From contig JAHEOA010000051.1 of the NCBI GenBank assembly GCA_018609825.1, positions 32,412 through 96,411 on the forward strand: a stretch of 64,000 nucleotides of DNA, in the 5' to 3' direction. Each line of letters begins with the position of its first letter. Position 1 is the first letter of the stretch. The position numbers and the translations under genes are program-made. This document shows positions 40,128 through 48,936 of the stretch, piece after piece. Source of the DNA: Candidatus Bipolaricaulota bacterium (GTDB lineage Bacteria > Bipolaricaulota > Bipolaricaulia > RBG-16-55-9). The notes under the pieces are model-generated. The model saw only the letters and a list, made by a program, of their open reading frames with translations, did not search any database and was not told the origin of the DNA.

Positions 40128-42107
40128 ATGTCAGCCAACGATCCAGCGAGGGATGCGCGTTTGACGGACTCGGAGCAGACCCAACACGCCGAGAACGGCG
40201 CCGGGGCCCAGGCCCCAGTCGGCGACGGGTACGGCGCCGAAAGCATCCAGGTCCTCAAGGACCTGGAGGCGGTGCGCAAGCGGCCGGGCATGTACATCGG
40301 CGGCACCGGCCCCGATGGCCTCATGCACCTGATCTGGGAGGTCCTCGACAACTCCATCGACGAGGCGCTCGGCGGCTACTGCGACGAGATCGCCGTCACG
40401 GTCCACCCCGACGACCGCGTGACGGTCAGCGACAACGGCCGCGGCATCCCCGTGGACATGCACGAGGAGGGCCTGACCGCGCTCGAGCTGGTCATGACCA
40501 AGCTCCACGCCGGCGGCAAGTTCGACCACAAGAGCTATCAGGTCAGCGGCGGCCTGCACGGCGTCGGCGTCTCGGTCGTGACCGCGCTGTCTGAGGACGT
40601 CGCTGTCGAGGTCAAGCGCGACGGGACACACTATCGCCAGCACTTCTCCCGTGGGTTCAAGTCGAGCGAGCTGGAGACCGTCGGTCCCACCGATGAGCGC
40701 GGCACGACGATCAGCTTCAAGCCCGACGAGGAGATCTTCGGCGAGATCCAGTACGACATCAGTCGGGTCTCGATGCGGCTGCGCGAGCTGGCCTATCTCA
40801 ATCCCGGCCTGAAGATCACGTTCGTCAATGAGGACGCCGGCACTCAACGGGAATTCAAGTTTGACGGCGGCATTGCCGAGTTCGTGCAGAAGCTGAACGA
40901 GGGCAAGGACGTCCTCCACGACGAGCCCATCTACTTCAGTGCCGAGACCGATGACTTCGTCATGGAAGTCGCCATGCAGTTTACGCACGGCTTCGACGAG
41001 CACGTGTTCGCGTTTGCCAACAACATCAACACCAAGGAGGGCGGGACGCATCTCACGGGCTTCAAGTCGGCGCTGACGCGGACGTTCAACGAGTACGGCC
41101 GCGAGAAGCGCATCATCACCCAGGACGAGGATAATCTGGAGGGTCGTGACGTCCGCGAGGGCCTCACGGCGATCATCTCCATCAAGATCGAGGACCCGCA
41201 GTTCGAGGGCCAAACGAAGACGAAGCTCGGCAACCCGGAGGTCCACGAGAAGATGCTCGGGGTGACGCGCGAGCAGTTGATGCTCTTTCTGAACAACCAC
41301 CCGGGCATCGCGCGGCCGATCTTGGAGAAGGCCGTGCAAGCCGCGCATGCTCGCATCGCGGCCAAGAAGGCCCGCCAGTTGGTGCGGCGCAAGGGCGTGC
41401 TCAACGCATCGTCCCTGCCCGGCAAGCTGGCGGACTGTTCGGAGAAGGATCCTGAAAAGTGCGAGCTGTTCATCGTCGAGGGCGACTCCGCCGGCGGCAG
41501 CGCCAAGCAGGGCCGCAGTCGCGAGTTCCAAGCCATTCTGCCCCTGCGCGGCAAGGTGCTGAACGTGGAGAAGGCGCCGCTCAACAAGCTCTTGGACAAC
41601 AAAGAACTCAACTCGATCATCACCGTGCTCGGCACGGGCATCCGCGAGGAGTTCAACATCGAGAAGCTTCGTTACCACAAGATCATCATCCTGGCCGACG
41701 CCGACGTCGACGGTGCCCACATCCGGACGCTCCTGTTGACGTTCTTCTTCCGCAACTTCCGCCCGCTCATCGAAGGCGGCCACATCTACATCGCCAAGCC
41801 GCCCTTGTACGGCATCAAGGAAGGCCGCCAGTACCGCTACCTCCACGACGAGGACGAGCTGACCAACTACCGTGCCGACAACACGGGCAAGCTGGAGATG
41901 AAGCGCTTCAAGGGGCTCGGCGAGATGAATCCGGCCGAGCTCTGGGAGACGACGCTCAACCCCGAGAACCGCGTCCTGAAGCAGGTCCAGGTCGAGGACG
42001 CGCTGGAGGCCGAGGAGCTGTTCACGATCCTCATGGGCAGCGACGTCGGCCCGCGGCGCGAGTTCATCATGGAGAACGCGGAGATGACGACCAACCTGGA
42101 CATCTGA
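40128..42107 (+). CDS. gyrB: DNA gyrase subunit B
   Basis: GyrB is the ATPase subunit of gyrase, which introduces negative supercoils. The 659-residue protein has a 35-residue acidic extension, then VLKDLEAVRKRPGMYIG, the GHKL ATPase motifs EVLDNSIDEAL, DNGRGIPVD and GGLHGVGVSVV, the transducer domain (FVFANNINTKEGGTH-like text) and the TOPRIM domain with IVEGDSAGGSAKQGR and LADADVDGAHI, ending NLDI. The GGCHGVG/QTK loop is QTKTKLGN, as in gyrase rather than ParE, although ParE cannot be fully excluded from sequence. It stands alone with its own promoter. Confidence 0.95.
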   Translation: MSANDPARDARLTDSEQTQHAENGAGAQAPVGDGYGAESIQVLKDLEAVRKRPGMYIGGTGPDGLMHLIWEVLDNSIDEALGGYCDEIAVTVHPDDRVTVSDNGRGIPVDMHEEGLTALELVMTKLHAGGKFDHKSYQVSGGLHGVGVSVVTALSEDVAVEVKRDGTHYRQHFSRGFKSSELETVGPTDERGTTISFKPDEEIFGEIQYDISRVSMRLRELAYLNPGLKITFVNEDAGTQREFKFDGGIAEFVQKLNEGKDVLHDEPIYFSAETDDFVMEVAMQFTHGFDEHVFAFANNINTKEGGTHLTGFKSALTRTFNEYGREKRIITQDEDNLEGRDVREGLTAIISIKIEDPQFEGQTKTKLGNPEVHEKMLGVTREQLMLFLNNHPGIARPILEKAVQAAHARIAAKKARQLVRRKGVLNASSLPGKLADCSEKDPEKCELFIVEGDSAGGSAKQGRSREFQAILPLRGKVLNVEKAPLNKLLDNKELNSIITVLGTGIREEFNIEKLRYHKIIILADADVDGAHIRTLLLTFFFRNFRPLIEGGHIYIAKPPLYGIKEGRQYRYLHDEDELTNYRADNTGKLEMKRFKGLGEMNPAELWETTLNPENRVLKQVQVEDALEAEELFTILMGSDVGPRREFIMENAEMTTNLDI

Positions 42108-42112
42108 TCGTG

Positions 42113-42138
42113 ACGGAGATGACCATCTCCGTTACGCT
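42113..42138 (+). promoter_or_regulatory. Inverted repeat and possible -10 in front of murE
   Basis: ACGGAGAT-GACC-ATCTCCGT (42113-42132) is an 8-bp perfect stem with a four-base loop, directly after the gyrB stop. TACGCT (42133-42138) follows immediately and is 6 bases before ATG 42145. No T run, so an operator is as likely as a gyrB terminator. Confidence 0.4.
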
Positions 42139-42144
42139 TACCGC

Positions 42145-43638
42145 ATGATGCGGCTTTCCGCGCTTCTACAGAGCGCGTCGCTGGACGCGGGAGTCCTTCC
42201 CCGCGATCCGCCCATCACGGGCGTGGCGCACGACTCGCGTACGGTCCGTCCCGGCTCGCTGTTCGTGGCCATCCCCGGGCACGTCGCGGACGGCCATGAC
42301 TTCCTCGCGGATGCGATTCACCGGGGCGCGCAAGCGGTCGTGGGCGAGCGCCCCCTCGCGGACCTGTCTCAAGCATTGTCCGTGCCCTATTGGCAAGTCG
42401 CGAACGCGCGACGATCGCTGGGCAACCTTGCCGCGGCGTTCTACGGCCATCCGACCCGACGACTGACGACCGTCGCCGTGACCGGCACCAAGGGCAAGAC
42501 GTCCGTGGCTCATCTAAGCGCGGCCGCGCTCGGGGCCGACGACACGGCCCTGATCAGCACGATCAGGAACGCGCTCGCTCGAGACAGGGAAGAAACCACG
42601 CCGAGCGCGCCGGAGATCCAGCGGATCGCGCGGGAAGCGCTTGACGCGGGCCAAGCCTATCTGGCGTTGGAGGCCTCCGCCCACGGCCTGGCCCAAGACC
42701 GGCTCCGCGGCACGGACGTGGACGTCGCGGTCTTCACCAACTTGAGCCACGACCATCTCGACTACTTCGGCACCATGGCGCGATATCGGGACGCCAAGCG
42801 GCGACTGTTCCGCGACCTCAAGCCGACCGCGACCGCCGTCGTCAATCGGGACGATCCGCATGCGGCGCACGTGATGCGGGCCACCCGCGCGAGCGTGCTG
42901 ACGTTCGGCTTGACGCCAGAGGCCGACGTCTGGGCCGAGATCGTCGAGGAACGGGTGGACGGCACGTCCATGATCGCGCATGGGCCCACGGGGTCCGTGC
43001 CCCTTGAGGTCCCTTGGCCGGGACGCGTCTACGTGCGCAACGCGCTGGCTGCCCTCGGGGTCGGCATCGCGCAGGGCCTCTCCTTGAAGAGACTGAGCGT
43101 TCGTGTGGAAAGCGTTGATCGTATCCAGGGCCGCATGGAGCGATATGTCAGCCCTCAAGGCGTCGGCGTGGTGATCGACTTTGCCCACTCGCCCGACTCT
43201 CTGGAACAAGCCCTCCGGACGCTCCGGACGCTCAAGCCGGCCCGGGGGCGACTGATCACGGTCTTCGGCTGCGGCGGCGACGCGGATCGCGGGAAGCGCC
43301 CCCTGATGGGGGCGCTCAGCGCTCGGCTGTCGGATATGACTGTCGTCACCGGCGACAACCCGAAGAGCGAGGCCCCGGAGGCCATCCTGGACGAGATCGA
43401 GGGCGGTATCCCTGCAGAAGTCCAATATGAGCGTATTCCCGATCGTGCCGAGGCGATTGAGCGGGCCATTGCGTTGGCCCGTCCGGGCGACGTCGTGCTC
43501 ATCGCGGGCAAGGGCCATGAGCGAGCGCTGATGTACAAGGATCGGTTCGTTCCCTTCAACGACCGCGAGCATCTCGTGAACTTGGGCGTCATCGACGCCG
43601 ACGGAGTATGCCATGACGGCGCCGCTGCTGGCGTGTGA
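42145..43638 (+). CDS. murE: UDP-MurNAc-L-Ala-D-Glu--diamino acid ligase
   Basis: MurE adds the third, diamino residue of the murein peptide. The 497-residue Mur ligase has SRTVRPGSLFVAIPG, ATP loop GTKGKTSVA, EASAHGLAQDRL, TNLSHDHLDYFG, VVIDFAHSPDSLE and the substrate motif region. That motif reads GDNPKSE (DNPK at 404-407): meso-diaminopimelate enzymes have DNPR, where Arg contacts the second carboxylate, and lysine enzymes differ. Lys here makes the diamino acid uncertain (mDAP, ornithine or lysine). Two adjacent ATG codons (42145, 42148) are possible starts. Confidence 0.93.
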   Translation: MMRLSALLQSASLDAGVLPRDPPITGVAHDSRTVRPGSLFVAIPGHVADGHDFLADAIHRGAQAVVGERPLADLSQALSVPYWQVANARRSLGNLAAAFYGHPTRRLTTVAVTGTKGKTSVAHLSAAALGADDTALISTIRNALARDREETTPSAPEIQRIAREALDAGQAYLALEASAHGLAQDRLRGTDVDVAVFTNLSHDHLDYFGTMARYRDAKRRLFRDLKPTATAVVNRDDPHAAHVMRATRASVLTFGLTPEADVWAEIVEERVDGTSMIAHGPTGSVPLEVPWPGRVYVRNALAALGVGIAQGLSLKRLSVRVESVDRIQGRMERYVSPQGVGVVIDFAHSPDSLEQALRTLRTLKPARGRLITVFGCGGDADRGKRPLMGALSARLSDMTVVTGDNPKSEAPEAILDEIEGGIPAEVQYERIPDRAEAIERAIALARPGDVVLIAGKGHERALMYKDRFVPFNDREHLVNLGVIDADGVCHDGAAAGV

Positions 43639-44293
43639 GCGGGTATCGAAACTCTATCGGCTCGGGCGCTCCACGGTTCGCGCCGTGCAATCCGTCGATC
43701 TCGTCGTGGACGATGGCGAGTTCCTTGCCCTGGTGGGTCCGTCGGGGTCGGGCAAGTCGACGCTGCTGCATCTGTTGGGCGGGCTCGACATGCCCAGCGA
43801 CGGCCGGGTTCTCTATCGGGCGCAAGATCTGACGCGCTTCGACGGCACCCAACTGGCCGACTGGCGGGCCGAACACGTCGGCTTCGTCTTCCAGACCTTC
43901 CAATTGGTTCCGACGCTCACGACCCTGGAGAACGCCGCCTTGCCGCTGTTGTTCGACGGAATCTCCCCCAAGAAGCGCCATGAGCACGCCCGAATCATGC
44001 TCGATCGCGTCGGATTGTCAGACCGCCTCGACCATCGGCCGAGCGAACTCTCCGGCGGCGAGCAGCAGCGCGTCGCGCTGGCGCGGGCGCTGGTGGGCGA
44101 GCCCGATCTGCTTTTGGCCGACGAGCCGACGGGCAACCTCGACAGCGCCACCGGGGGGTCGATCCTCGATCTGTTGGGCGAACTCCACGGTGACGGGATC
44201 GCCATCGTGCTTGCCACCCATGACGCCGAAGCCGCCACACGGGCCGAGCGGACCCTCCTACTCCGCGATGGCCAGCTCCAGTCCACTGCGTGA
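43613..44293 (+). CDS. ABC transporter ATPase, LolD/MacB type
   Basis: A 226-residue nucleotide-binding subunit: Walker A GPSGSGKS (42-49), Q-loop VFQTFQLVPTLT, signature LSGGEQQRVALARAL, Walker B LLLADEPTGNLD and H-loop ATHD. The TLTTLENAALPLL segment after the Q-loop is typical of the LolD/MacB/FtsE-like group that works with FtsX-type permeases (lipoprotein release or efflux). No permease is adjacent, so the partner is elsewhere. The start overlaps the murE stop by 26 bases, so translation is probably coupled. LolD function is inference. Confidence 0.85.
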   Translation: MTAPLLACERVSKLYRLGRSTVRAVQSVDLVVDDGEFLALVGPSGSGKSTLLHLLGGLDMPSDGRVLYRAQDLTRFDGTQLADWRAEHVGFVFQTFQLVPTLTTLENAALPLLFDGISPKKRHEHARIMLDRVGLSDRLDHRPSELSGGEQQRVALARALVGEPDLLLADEPTGNLDSATGGSILDLLGELHGDGIAIVLATHDAEAATRAERTLLLRDGQLQSTA

Positions 44294-44324
44294 GCACGCT
44301 TCCTTGATCTGGTAGCCTGACCGC

Positions 44325-46517
44325 ATGCCTGCCCGCATCGCTGAAGTGGCCGTGCCTCGTGACGTCCGGCGGACGTTCGACTACGCGATCCCCGCCAAGC
44401 TTCAGGACAACTTGGAGGCCGGAATGCGCGTCCGCGTTCCGTTCGGCAGCGAACAGCTCGTCGCGACGGTCGTCGCCTTGAAAGCTCAGAGCGATTTCGC
44501 CGGGCAACTGAAGGCGATCCAGTCCGCGCTCGACACTGAGCCCACGCTGAGCAACGCCCAATTGGCGCTTGCCGACTGGATATGCGTCCGCTATCTCGCC
44601 CCGCTCGGACTCGTGCTCCAGGCCATGGCCCCCAAGCGTCTGCTGCGACGCGAGCCTCAGGTGCGCCGCCACGTCCGCTTGAACCAGTCGCTGGCCGACA
44701 CGCTCGCGTGGATCGACAGGCTCCGACGGCGTGCGCCCCAACAGGCCGCGCTGTTGGAGACGTTGGTCGCCTGCGAAGCCGCGCCGGAGCGATCGGAGTT
44801 GCTGCGGGCGGTCGGCTGCACGGCGGGGCCGCTCAAGTCGCTGGAAGCCAAGGGGGCCATCGTCGTCGAAGCGCAGTCGCTGCCTCATCGCGTGGCGTCT
44901 CCGTTTGACGAGGACGCGACCGAGGTCGCGCTCACGGGCGAGCAACACGAGGCCTTGGAGACGATTCGAACGGCGATCGATCGGCGACGGGGTCGGTTCC
45001 TGCTGCACGGGATCAATGCCAGCGGCAAGACCGAGGTCTATCTCCAAGCCGTGCAGCACGCGTTGGACCAAGGCCGAGGTGCGATCGTCGTGGTGCCCGA
45101 GATCTCGCTGACGCCTCAACTGATCGCGCGGCTGCGCTCTCGATTCGGTGGCGGCATTGCGCTCTATCACAGCGGGCTCACCGTCGCCCAGCGCGAGCGC
45201 GAGTGGACGCGGTTGATCGACGGCGAGGCTCACGTGGCCGTCGGCGTGCGCGCCGCAATCTTCGCGCCCGTGAAGAACCTCGGTTTGATCGTCGTCGACG
45301 AAGAGCACGAAGGGACGTACAAGCAGGACGACCCTCAGCCGCGCTACCATGCCCGTGACGTCGCCCTCAAACGGGCGGAGTTGGAGGGCGCGGCGGTCGT
45401 GCTTGGCAGCGCCACGCCCGCCGTCGAGACCTTCGAGCGCGCCCGTCGCGGTAGCCTCCAGAAGCTGGAGCTCACCGAGCGTGCCGTGGGCGGCACCCCG
45501 CCGACCGTCGAGATCGTCGATCTGGGTGGCCAGGAGCTCGTCTTGAGCCCACGCCTTGAAGACGCCCTGGCGAGGCGCTTTGAGCGCGGCGAGCAGGCCA
45601 TGCTCTTGCTCAATCGCCGAGGTTTTTCCACGTGCGTGCTATGCCGCGAATGCCGAGCGACGCAGACGTGTCCTCAGTGCGAGGTCGCCCTCGTTTATCA
45701 CGCGCGCGGGCAGCGCCTGGTCTGCCACACCTGCGGTCAGGATTACCCGGCGCGCTCGAGCTGTCGATCGTGCGGCTCCCGCGACTTGGCCTACCTGGGG
45801 CGCGGCACAGAGCAAGCCGAACATGCCCTCCGCGCGGCGTTTCCCGGAGTTCGTCTCGCCCGCATGGACTCCGACACCGTTGGGCGCGGTGAGCACGGTC
45901 AGCTCCTGGAAGGATTTCGACAGGGCGAGGTCGACGTTCTGTTGGGCACCCAGATGATCGGTTTGGGCTTGGACTTCCCGAACGCGACGCTGGTGGGCAT
46001 CCTCTCGGCCGACACGCTGCTCGACGTGCCCGACTTCCGCTCGGGCGAGCGGACGTTCCAACTGATCAGTCAAGCCATCGGCCGAGCCGGGCGCGGCGGA
46101 CGCCGCGGTCGGGTGCTCGTTCAGACCAACCATCCCGAGCACTACGCCATCGCCCATGCGGCGCGCAGCGACTACGCCGCGTTCTTCCAAGAGGAATCCA
46201 TGTATCGCGAGGCGCTCGGCTATCCGCCGTACACGCGGCTCGTGAAGCTGACAAGCGAGGACGCCAACGAGGCCCGAGCACGCGAAGGCGCCGAGGTGCT
46301 TCACGCCGTGCTCGACGGGAAACTCGGGAAAGGAACGGAGTGGCTGGGCCCGTTTCGCGCGCTGCCGTATCGGCTCCGCGGCCTCTTCCGCTGGCAACTG
46401 GTGATCAAGACGAAAAGCCTCAACCCGGCGCTCGAACAGCTCGACAAACAGCTCCGCGAGGGACGCTTCCCGGCGTCGATCAAAGTCGACGTCGATCCGC
46501 AGAGCCTGACGGCCTAG
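44325..46517 (+). CDS. priA: Primosomal replication-restart helicase PriA
   Basis: PriA reloads the replisome at stalled forks. The 730-residue protein has the N-terminal 3' DNA-binding domain (IAEVAVPRDVRRTFDYAIP), helicase motifs NASGKTEVY (Walker A), VVDEEHEGTYKQDD (DEEH box), the eight-Cys zinc region CRECRATQTCPQCE and CHTCGQDYPARSSCRSCG, and QAIGRAGRGGRRG (motif VI). The normally conserved A-K-G in motif V (QMIAKGxDFP) reads QMIGLGLDFP, losing the Lys. A -10-like TAGCCT lies 6 bases before the ATG. It follows the ABC gene after 31 bases. Confidence 0.93.
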   Translation: MPARIAEVAVPRDVRRTFDYAIPAKLQDNLEAGMRVRVPFGSEQLVATVVALKAQSDFAGQLKAIQSALDTEPTLSNAQLALADWICVRYLAPLGLVLQAMAPKRLLRREPQVRRHVRLNQSLADTLAWIDRLRRRAPQQAALLETLVACEAAPERSELLRAVGCTAGPLKSLEAKGAIVVEAQSLPHRVASPFDEDATEVALTGEQHEALETIRTAIDRRRGRFLLHGINASGKTEVYLQAVQHALDQGRGAIVVVPEISLTPQLIARLRSRFGGGIALYHSGLTVAQREREWTRLIDGEAHVAVGVRAAIFAPVKNLGLIVVDEEHEGTYKQDDPQPRYHARDVALKRAELEGAAVVLGSATPAVETFERARRGSLQKLELTERAVGGTPPTVEIVDLGGQELVLSPRLEDALARRFERGEQAMLLLNRRGFSTCVLCRECRATQTCPQCEVALVYHARGQRLVCHTCGQDYPARSSCRSCGSRDLAYLGRGTEQAEHALRAAFPGVRLARMDSDTVGRGEHGQLLEGFRQGEVDVLLGTQMIGLGLDFPNATLVGILSADTLLDVPDFRSGERTFQLISQAIGRAGRGGRRGRVLVQTNHPEHYAIAHAARSDYAAFFQEESMYREALGYPPYTRLVKLTSEDANEARAREGAEVLHAVLDGKLGKGTEWLGPFRALPYRLRGLFRWQLVIKTKSLNPALEQLDKQLREGRFPASIKVDVDPQSLTA

Positions 46518-46538
46518 CGCGCGCTCAAGCGGCCGCCC

Positions 46539-46544
46539 TATAAT
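46539..46544 (+). promoter_or_regulatory. Consensus -10 of the hotdog gene, predicted leaderless
   Basis: TATAAT ends 7 bases before ATG 46552. No good -35 is visible, so the promoter is supported only by the perfect -10 and spacing. Confidence 0.4.
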
Positions 46545-46551
46545 CGAGATC

Positions 46552-47013
46552 ATGACGAATAGCCTTCAAGAGACGTACGCGCCCGAGAACGTCTGCTTCG
46601 GCTGCGGCCCGGCCAATCCGGACGGACTCCAAATCAAGAGTTATCCGGAAGGCGACGACATTGTCACGCGCTGGCAGCCGGAAACCCGATATGAGGCGGC
46701 CCCCAATATCCTGAACGGCGGGATCATCGGGACGCTCTTCGATTGTCACTCCAACTGGACGGGTCTGTGGCACCTGATGCAGGATCAGGGGCTCGACCAC
46801 CCGCCGGCCACCGTGACGGGCGAGTATCGCGTCCGCTTTCGCCGGCCCACGCCGACCGATGAAACCATCGAGCTGCGCGGCCGGGCCGTGGAGATCGCTG
46901 CGGAGCGCGTCACGGTCGAGTCGGAATTGAGCGCCAAGGGCGAGGTCTGTGCCACGTTTCGCGGGACGTTCGTCGTGGTGCCGCCCGGCCACCCCGCGTA
47001 TCAACGCTGGTAG
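46552..47013 (+). CDS. PaaI/YiiD-type hotdog thioesterase
   Basis: A 153-residue cytoplasmic hotdog-fold protein. The N-terminal motif CFGCGPANPDGLQIK is shared by a group of acyl-CoA thioesterases; the hotdog helix follows in LNGGIIGTLFDCHSN with Asp in the position of the catalytic acid, and beta strands GEYRVRFRRPTP and CATFRGTFVVVPPGHPAY close the fold. Substrate unknown; acyl-CoA or aromatic CoA esters are likely from the family. Its stop is directly adjacent to the stop of the convergent gene, leaving no intergenic base. Confidence 0.78.
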   Translation: MTNSLQETYAPENVCFGCGPANPDGLQIKSYPEGDDIVTRWQPETRYEAAPNILNGGIIGTLFDCHSNWTGLWHLMQDQGLDHPPATVTGEYRVRFRRPTPTDETIELRGRAVEIAAERVTVESELSAKGEVCATFRGTFVVVPPGHPAYQRW

Positions 47014-47262
47014 TCAACGGCGCCGCTCGTGTCGGAGCGCTCGCCGAAGCTCGGCCCCGTCGATGGGCGCAAACAGCGTCGTGCCATCCGGGAACGCGAT
47101 GACTGGGATCTGGGTCCAGTAGCGTGCGTAAAGCTCGTCATCCCGGGTGATGTCCACGATCTCAAGGTCGGCGTCGCTGCCCGTCATGAGCGTCCGGAGC
47201 TCAGCTTCCGCCTTGTCGCACAAAGGACACTCCGGCTTACCGTAGAGCGTGACCGTCGGCAT
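47014..47262 (-). CDS. Glutaredoxin-like thiol protein
   Basis: An 82-residue thioredoxin-fold protein: VTLYGKPECPLCDKAEAEL contains a CPLC active site near the N-terminus, followed by EIVDITRDDELYARYWTQIPVIAFPDG with the cis-Pro loop (IPV). This matches the short DUF836/glutaredoxin-like group rather than classic glutaredoxin (CPYC). Likely a cytoplasmic redox carrier; partner unknown. TAGCAT 9 bases before the ATG may be a -10. It is convergent with the hotdog gene and divergent from the next gene. Confidence 0.8.
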   Translation of the reverse strand: MPTVTLYGKPECPLCDKAEAELRTLMTGSDADLEIVDITRDDELYARYWTQIPVIAFPDGTTLFAPIDGAELRRALRHERRR

Positions 47263-47331
47263 TATGGCCTCATGCTAACGCATCGCCTGGCCTAGCGCCC
47301 CTGCTGCCTATCTGCTAGGCTGCCCACGCTT

Positions 47332-48936
47332 ATGGACTGGGACTGGCTGCTCTTCGTCGGGATTCCGTTGGTGGCGGCCGTGATCGGCTACACGACCAAC
47401 CGCATCGCCATCTGGATGCTGTTCAAGCCCTACACCGAGAAACGTCTCTTCAGGCGCCGGCTCCCGTTTACCCCCGGCCTCATCCCCAGCCGCCGCGGCG
47501 AGATGGCCGAGCGTCTGGGCGAGACGATCGCCATCCATCTCGTCAATGAGGAGACGGTCGCCGCACGACTCGAAACGCCGGACGTTCGCAACGCCATCGA
47601 GTCGAGCGTGGCGGAGCATCTCGACGGTTGGATCCGCCGCGAACTCGGGTCCGTCCAGACGCTGCTTCCCGACGAGTTCGCCGACCGCTGGGACGAGTGG
47701 ATGGACGCTCTGCAGCGCCGCGTCCGGGTCGAGATTCAGGCCATCCTGGATGACCCGCGCACCGACGTCTGGATCCGCGACCTCGTGGAAGAACATGCCA
47801 CGACGTGGCTGACCGAGCCCCTCGAGGACGTCCTGCCCGAGTCGTTCCTGGATGAGCTTCCCGACCGCCTGAGCTATGCCATCGTCCGCTTCACGGAGAG
47901 CCGAGCGTTTGAGCGCCGCGTCCGCGAGATCGTCGACGCGCGCGTCGACGGAGTCCTTGCGGCCGATCGGCCGCTCGCCGACTACGTCCCCGATGACCTC
48001 AAGGCCATCGCGTACGACAAGCTGGACGAGTGGATGCCGGTGTTGTTGGAGAAGATCGCGGTCCTTTTGGAAGACGAGGCCATCAAAAAGCGCCTCAAGG
48101 TCCATCTCTACGAGCTGGCCGACCGGATGATCTCGGAGACGTTCCGCGAGGAGTCCATGTGGGACCAGTTCAAGTTCGGGCTCATGGAGACGTTTTTCGT
48201 GAGCACCGACGACATCAAGGCCCGCATCGACCAGGCCGTCGACGAAGCGGCCCCGCGCCTGGCCGAGCTGCTCCACGAGCCCGAGATCCAGGATCAAGCC
48301 CACGACGCGCTGCGCGGCGTGGTCGAGCGCTTCCTGCAGCGCCACCCGGCTGATCTTGATCTGACCGACGAGACGATCGCGTCCCTGAAAGAGCGCCTCG
48401 CGGCCATGATCGTCGGCACCGCGCGTAGCGATCGTCTGCGCGATCACGTCACCGAGCTGCTCCGCGACCAGGTGGACCAGAACCGCCATCGTTCGCTCCA
48501 GGAGATGATGCCGAGCCTCTCGAGCGAGTGGCTCACCAACCGCATCTCCGACGTCATTATGACCTCGCTGCGCAACGAACGAACGGCGGGCGCCATCGCC
48601 GACTTTGTCGGCCAGCGCGTCGAGGCGTGGTCCAAACGCCCGCTCGGGCGCCTTGTGGACCTCGTCCCCAACGAGGACATCCGGGCGGGCCAACAGTGGC
48701 TGGCCGATCAGACGATCGATCTGTTGAAGCACGAGACGCCGCGCATGGTCCAAGCCATCGACGTGCGCCGGCTCGTGCGCGAGCAAGTCGACGCGCTTCC
48801 CATCGCTGACGTCGAGCGGCTGATCCTGTCGATCACGAGCCGACAGCTTCAGGCGATCACGTGGTTCGGGGCGCTGTTGGGCTTTCTGATCGGGTTGTTG
48901 CAGGTCGGGATCGTCCTGATCCGAGGGGGCTTCTAA
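47332..48936 (+). CDS. DUF445 family membrane-anchored protein
   Basis: A 534-residue protein with membrane segments only at its ends: N-terminal [21 protein letters not shown] and C-terminal [20 protein letters not shown]. The N-terminal motif [16 protein letters not shown] and [18 protein letters not shown] identify DUF445 (YheB/YjiN type). The centre is a long helical, charged region with repeated amphipathic segments. Function is not established in this family; links to envelope or spore biology are reported for YheB. It ends with a 4-base overlap into the convergent rpoD. Confidence 0.85.
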   Translation: MDWDWLLFVGIPLVAAVIGYTTNRIAIWMLFKPYTEKRLFRRRLPFTPGLIPSRRGEMAERLGETIAIHLVNEETVAARLETPDVRNAIESSVAEHLDGWIRRELGSVQTLLPDEFADRWDEWMDALQRRVRVEIQAILDDPRTDVWIRDLVEEHATTWLTEPLEDVLPESFLDELPDRLSYAIVRFTESRAFERRVREIVDARVDGVLAADRPLADYVPDDLKAIAYDKLDEWMPVLLEKIAVLLEDEAIKKRLKVHLYELADRMISETFREESMWDQFKFGLMETFFVSTDDIKARIDQAVDEAAPRLAELLHEPEIQDQAHDALRGVVERFLQRHPADLDLTDETIASLKERLAAMIVGTARSDRLRDHVTELLRDQVDQNRHRSLQEMMPSLSSEWLTNRISDVIMTSLRNERTAGAIADFVGQRVEAWSKRPLGRLVDLVPNEDIRAGQQWLADQTIDLLKHETPRMVQAIDVRRLVREQVDALPIADVERLILSITSRQLQAITWFGALLGFLIGLLQVGIVLIRGGF

